Shown: positions 61,811 to 64,000 of the stretch, piece after piece
How the letters are laid out: every line of letters starts with the position of its first letter
Position numbering within the stretch: the first letter of the stretch is position 1
Origin: an unidentified bacterial endosymbiont
Lineage (GTDB): Bacteria > Pseudomonadota > Gammaproteobacteria > Enterobacterales > G038960095
NCBI RefSeq assembly: GCF_918320885.1
Contig: NZ_OU907312.1
Coordinates: 806,465 to 870,464 of the forward strand
Length of the DNA: 64,000 bases
Direction: 5' to 3'
The notes under the pieces: generated by a model
What the model was told of the DNA's origin: nothing
Seen by the model: only the letters and a program-made list of their open reading frames with translations
Database searches by the model: none
Made by a program: the position numbers and the translations under genes

Positions 61811-62811
61811 AGCTCAGTCAATTGCGGAAAGAATTGGCGATAGCACGTGAAGAGAGGGATATCCTAAAAAAAGCCTTGGGCATCTTCTCAGTGGCCCGCA
61901 AGTAAAATACCAGTTTATGCAAAAGCATGCTGGGGAATTCAGCGTAGAGAGGATGTCCAACGTGTTAGGTGTATCCCGCAGTGGCTATTATCAGTTTATC
62001 AAGGCTGAGCCATCCAAGCGCTATTGTGAGGATGAGCGTTTAATATCTGAAATTAAAGAGGTTTATACCATAAGCAACCAAATTTACGGTAGCCCACGTA
62101 TCCATGCTGAGTTACGAGCTAGAGGTGAGCGCTGTTCACGCAAACGGGTTTGTCGGCTAATGAAAGCAGCCCATATTGCGGCTAAGATGAAAAAACGATT
62201 TAAGGTAACCACAATAGTCGATCCAAAGGCCGCAGTGGCGCCTAATTTACTCAAGCAGAAGTTCACAGCCACTCGCCCTGATCAATACTGGGCAGCAGAT
62301 ATTACCTATATTCCGACCCAAGAGGGATGGTTGTATGTTGCTATCGTACTGGACCTGTTCTCTCGTAGTATCGTGGGGATGGATATGCAAGCTCACATGA
62401 CCACCGAGTTAGTAGCCGCAGCATTACGCCAGGCAATAACACGGAGGAAGCCTGCTGCAGGTCTCATCCACCACTCCGACCGAGGCAGCCAGTATACCAG
62501 CAAAGGATTCAAGGCTGTATCGGCGCATCACCAGATAACGCTTAGCATGAGTAGTACGGGCAATTGTTATGACAATGCAGTAGCAGAGAGTTTTTTCCAT
62601 ACCTTAAAAACAGAGCACACCCACTTTGAACGTTTTGAGAGCAGAGAACAAGCCAAATTGAGCATTTTTGAATACGTAGAAGTGTTTTATAACCGACAGA
62701 GACGGCACTCAACGCTAGGCTATCTGTCTCCTGTAAATTTTGAAAAAAATTGGTTATCCCAGGTCGCTTAAGGTTTCTCTTCTCTGTGTCTAAAAAAAGG
62801 TGGCAAGATCA
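61811..62811 (+). mobile_element. IS-A 1001-bp 5'-truncated copy
   Basis: Equals 19541-20541 of copy 2 (one C-to-T difference noted near 61849). It lacks the orfA 5' half and one IS end. It lies back to back with the inverted fragment on its left. Confidence 0.9.
61917..62771 (+). CDS. IS-A OrfB in truncated copy
   Basis: Full 284-residue OrfB, but no complete OrfA, so the OrfAB fusion cannot be made from this copy. Confidence 0.85.
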   Translation: MQKHAGEFSVERMSNVLGVSRSGYYQFIKAEPSKRYCEDERLISEIKEVYTISNQIYGSPRIHAELRARGERCSRKRVCRLMKAAHIAAKMKKRFKVTTIVDPKAAVAPNLLKQKFTATRPDQYWAADITYIPTQEGWLYVAIVLDLFSRSIVGMDMQAHMTTELVAAALRQAITRRKPAAGLIHHSDRGSQYTSKGFKAVSAHHQITLSMSSTGNCYDNAVAESFFHTLKTEHTHFERFESREQAKLSIFEYVEVFYNRQRRHSTLGYLSPVNFEKNWLSQVA

Positions 62812-63463
62812 GAATCAGTGTTCGGATATGATCGGAACCAGCAAGGAGCGTATTGCTAAGTTGATGAAACAGCTAGGTATAAAAGCAGCAGCCACCCGTC
62901 AACATCAAGTGACGACGGACAGTAACCATCGGTTACCAATAGCTCCTAATTTGCTGAATCGACATTTTTCTCCACCAGGCGCTAATCAGGCTTGGGCCAG
63001 TGATATCAGCACTATTTCAACCCAAACGGGCTTTCTGTATTTGGCTACAGTGATTGACCTCTATAGCCGTATGATCGTTGGCTGGAGCCTAAGCGGTAGC
63101 CTTAAAACGCCATTAATAATCGATGCTCTGACCATGGCTAGGACTCGACGTCAGCCACCAACAGGATTGGTGATTCACTCTGACCGAGGGAGCCAGTATG
63201 CTAGTGCTCTGTATCAGAAAACACTTAAAAATTATGGTATGGTTTGCTCGATGAGCAGTACTGGATGCTGTTATGACAATGCCGTCATGGAAAGCTTCTA
63301 TCACACACTTAAGGTAGAGCTTATCTATACCATGAAATTAATGACGGAACAGCAGGCATCTAACGCAATATTTGACTATATAGAATCGTTTTATAATCGT
63401 CAGCGTAGACATTCTACACTGAATTATCTTTCACCCATGGCTTATGAAGTAGCGCTGGATTAA
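62812..63463 (+). pseudogene. IS-B OrfB fragment 2 with native C-terminus
   Basis: Begins with the same 31-bp segment and the same junction as 61137-61589, sharing two base differences from the 17969 copy, then runs to the natural OrfB end (RRHSTLNYLSPMAYEVALD, stop at 63463). The N-terminal third is missing. Confidence 0.85.
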
Positions 63464-63551
63464 CAGAGTAAGTGCAACAGGCTATTGATTGAAAGGTGAG
63501 TTAACTGTCAGACTATTGCACAGTTCTCAAGCCATGGAATAGGTGCCTGCA

Positions 63552-64000
63552 ATGAAGCCTCAAAACAAACACTACCGACAGTTAACTCAAGGGCAAAGAT
63601 ACCAGATACAGGCCCTGTACAGCAATGGTTTCGCCCAACGGCGTATCGCAGAATCTATAGAGGTACATCACAGTTCAATTTCCCGAGAACTGAGACGTAA
63701 CTCGAGCCAGGGGATTTACGGTGCAAAAAGCGCTAACCTATTGAAAGATAGAAGAAAGATGATGGCCATCAAGTTTAAGAAATGTGATGAACGTCATGCT
63801 AAAATTTTTCGTAATGGTCTGTTAATGGGTTGGTCGCCGGAAAACATGAGCGCTCGCACGCAACTAGAAATCCCGAGTATTGCACTCAGTCCTACGACGA
63901 TTTATCGTAGGATAAGGGAGGACAAGGCTGCTGGTGGCTGTTTATACAAGCTGCTGCCTAGGTTTGGTAAGCGGTGCTGGAAGGGCGGTAAACGCAAAGC
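63552..64000 (+). CDS. IS30-family transposase, N-terminal part
   Basis: Frame from ATG 63552 open to the window edge (149 codons). HTH and start region typical of IS30: KHYRQLTQGQRYQIQALYSN, RIAESIEVHHSSISRELRRN, followed by WSPENMSAR and PTTIYRRIRED. The DDE core lies beyond the window. A segment upstream (GAGTTAACTGTCAG at 63491) matches in inverse the CGACAGTTAACTC inside the gene start and may be part of a terminus. Confidence 0.85.
   Translation, partial: MKPQNKHYRQLTQGQRYQIQALYSNGFAQRRIAESIEVHHSSISRELRRNSSQGIYGAKSANLLKDRRKMMAIKFKKCDERHAKIFRNGLLMGWSPENMSARTQLEIPSIALSPTTIYRRIREDKAAGGCLYKLLPRFGKRCWKGGKRK

Overview
The window looks like a piece of the chromosome of a host-associated gammaproteobacterium close to, but divergent from, the Enterobacterales. 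This rests on the rRNA operon order (16S, tRNA-Glu(UUC), 23S, 5S, downstream of murI), the tig-clpP-clpX-lon-hupB-ppiD-ybaV block, and the overall similarity of RsmB, ProS, GmhB and others to enteric proteins. Intracellular or symbiotic life is suggested by a Chlamydia/Rickettsia-type ATP/ADP translocase, an SPI-2-like type III secretion (T3SS) operon, an invasin/intimin-type beta-barrel gene, two repeat proteins of effector-like build, and very heavy insertion-sequence (IS) load with gene decay. No species name can be assigned from the sequence alone.

Layout. 1-5.4 kb: 3' part of purK, a Vat-like acetyltransferase, rsmB, trkA, trkH. 5.5-8.6 kb: typA (minus) and murI (plus). 8.7-10.8 kb: a 1283-bp IS3-family element (called IS-A here) inserted four codons before the stop of an unknown gene. 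11.1-16.3 kb: a complete rRNA operon with promoter, boxA sites and processing stems. 16.4-21.4 kb: an IS graveyard (IS21, IS1, three kinds of IS3, IS66, IS982). 21.4-22.8 kb: a gene with six 44-residue SKWP-like repeats, a candidate T3SS effector. 23.4-28.8 kb: recB-recD. 29.2-30.7 kb: the nucleotide translocase. 31.4-35.8 kb: a phosphoethanolamine transferase overlapping dgkA, then proS and gmhB. 36-44.8 kb: the protein quality-control block. 44.9-51.5 kb: accessory genes (broken GDPD-like gene, inverse autotransporter gene split by IS-A, Sel1-repeat protein). 52-59.4 kb: sctI-J-K-L-W-chaperone-V-N and the first codons of sctO. 59.4-64 kb: an array of full and partial IS-A and IS-B copies ending in an IS30-type transposase gene that runs off the window.

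How it fits together. Housekeeping genes are intact and compactly organised. Host-interaction genes lie in IS-rich stretches and many are damaged: sctN is frameshifted near its 3' end, sctO is cut at codon 8, and the T3SS operon is bounded on both sides by IS debris, so needle, secretin and export-gate genes are not in this window. IS-A has four near-identical full copies; two still have 3-bp target duplications and both sit close to a gene's 3' end, so its expansion is recent. The gene order outside the conserved blocks (purK beside rsmB, recB without recC or ptrA) also points to IS-driven rearrangement.
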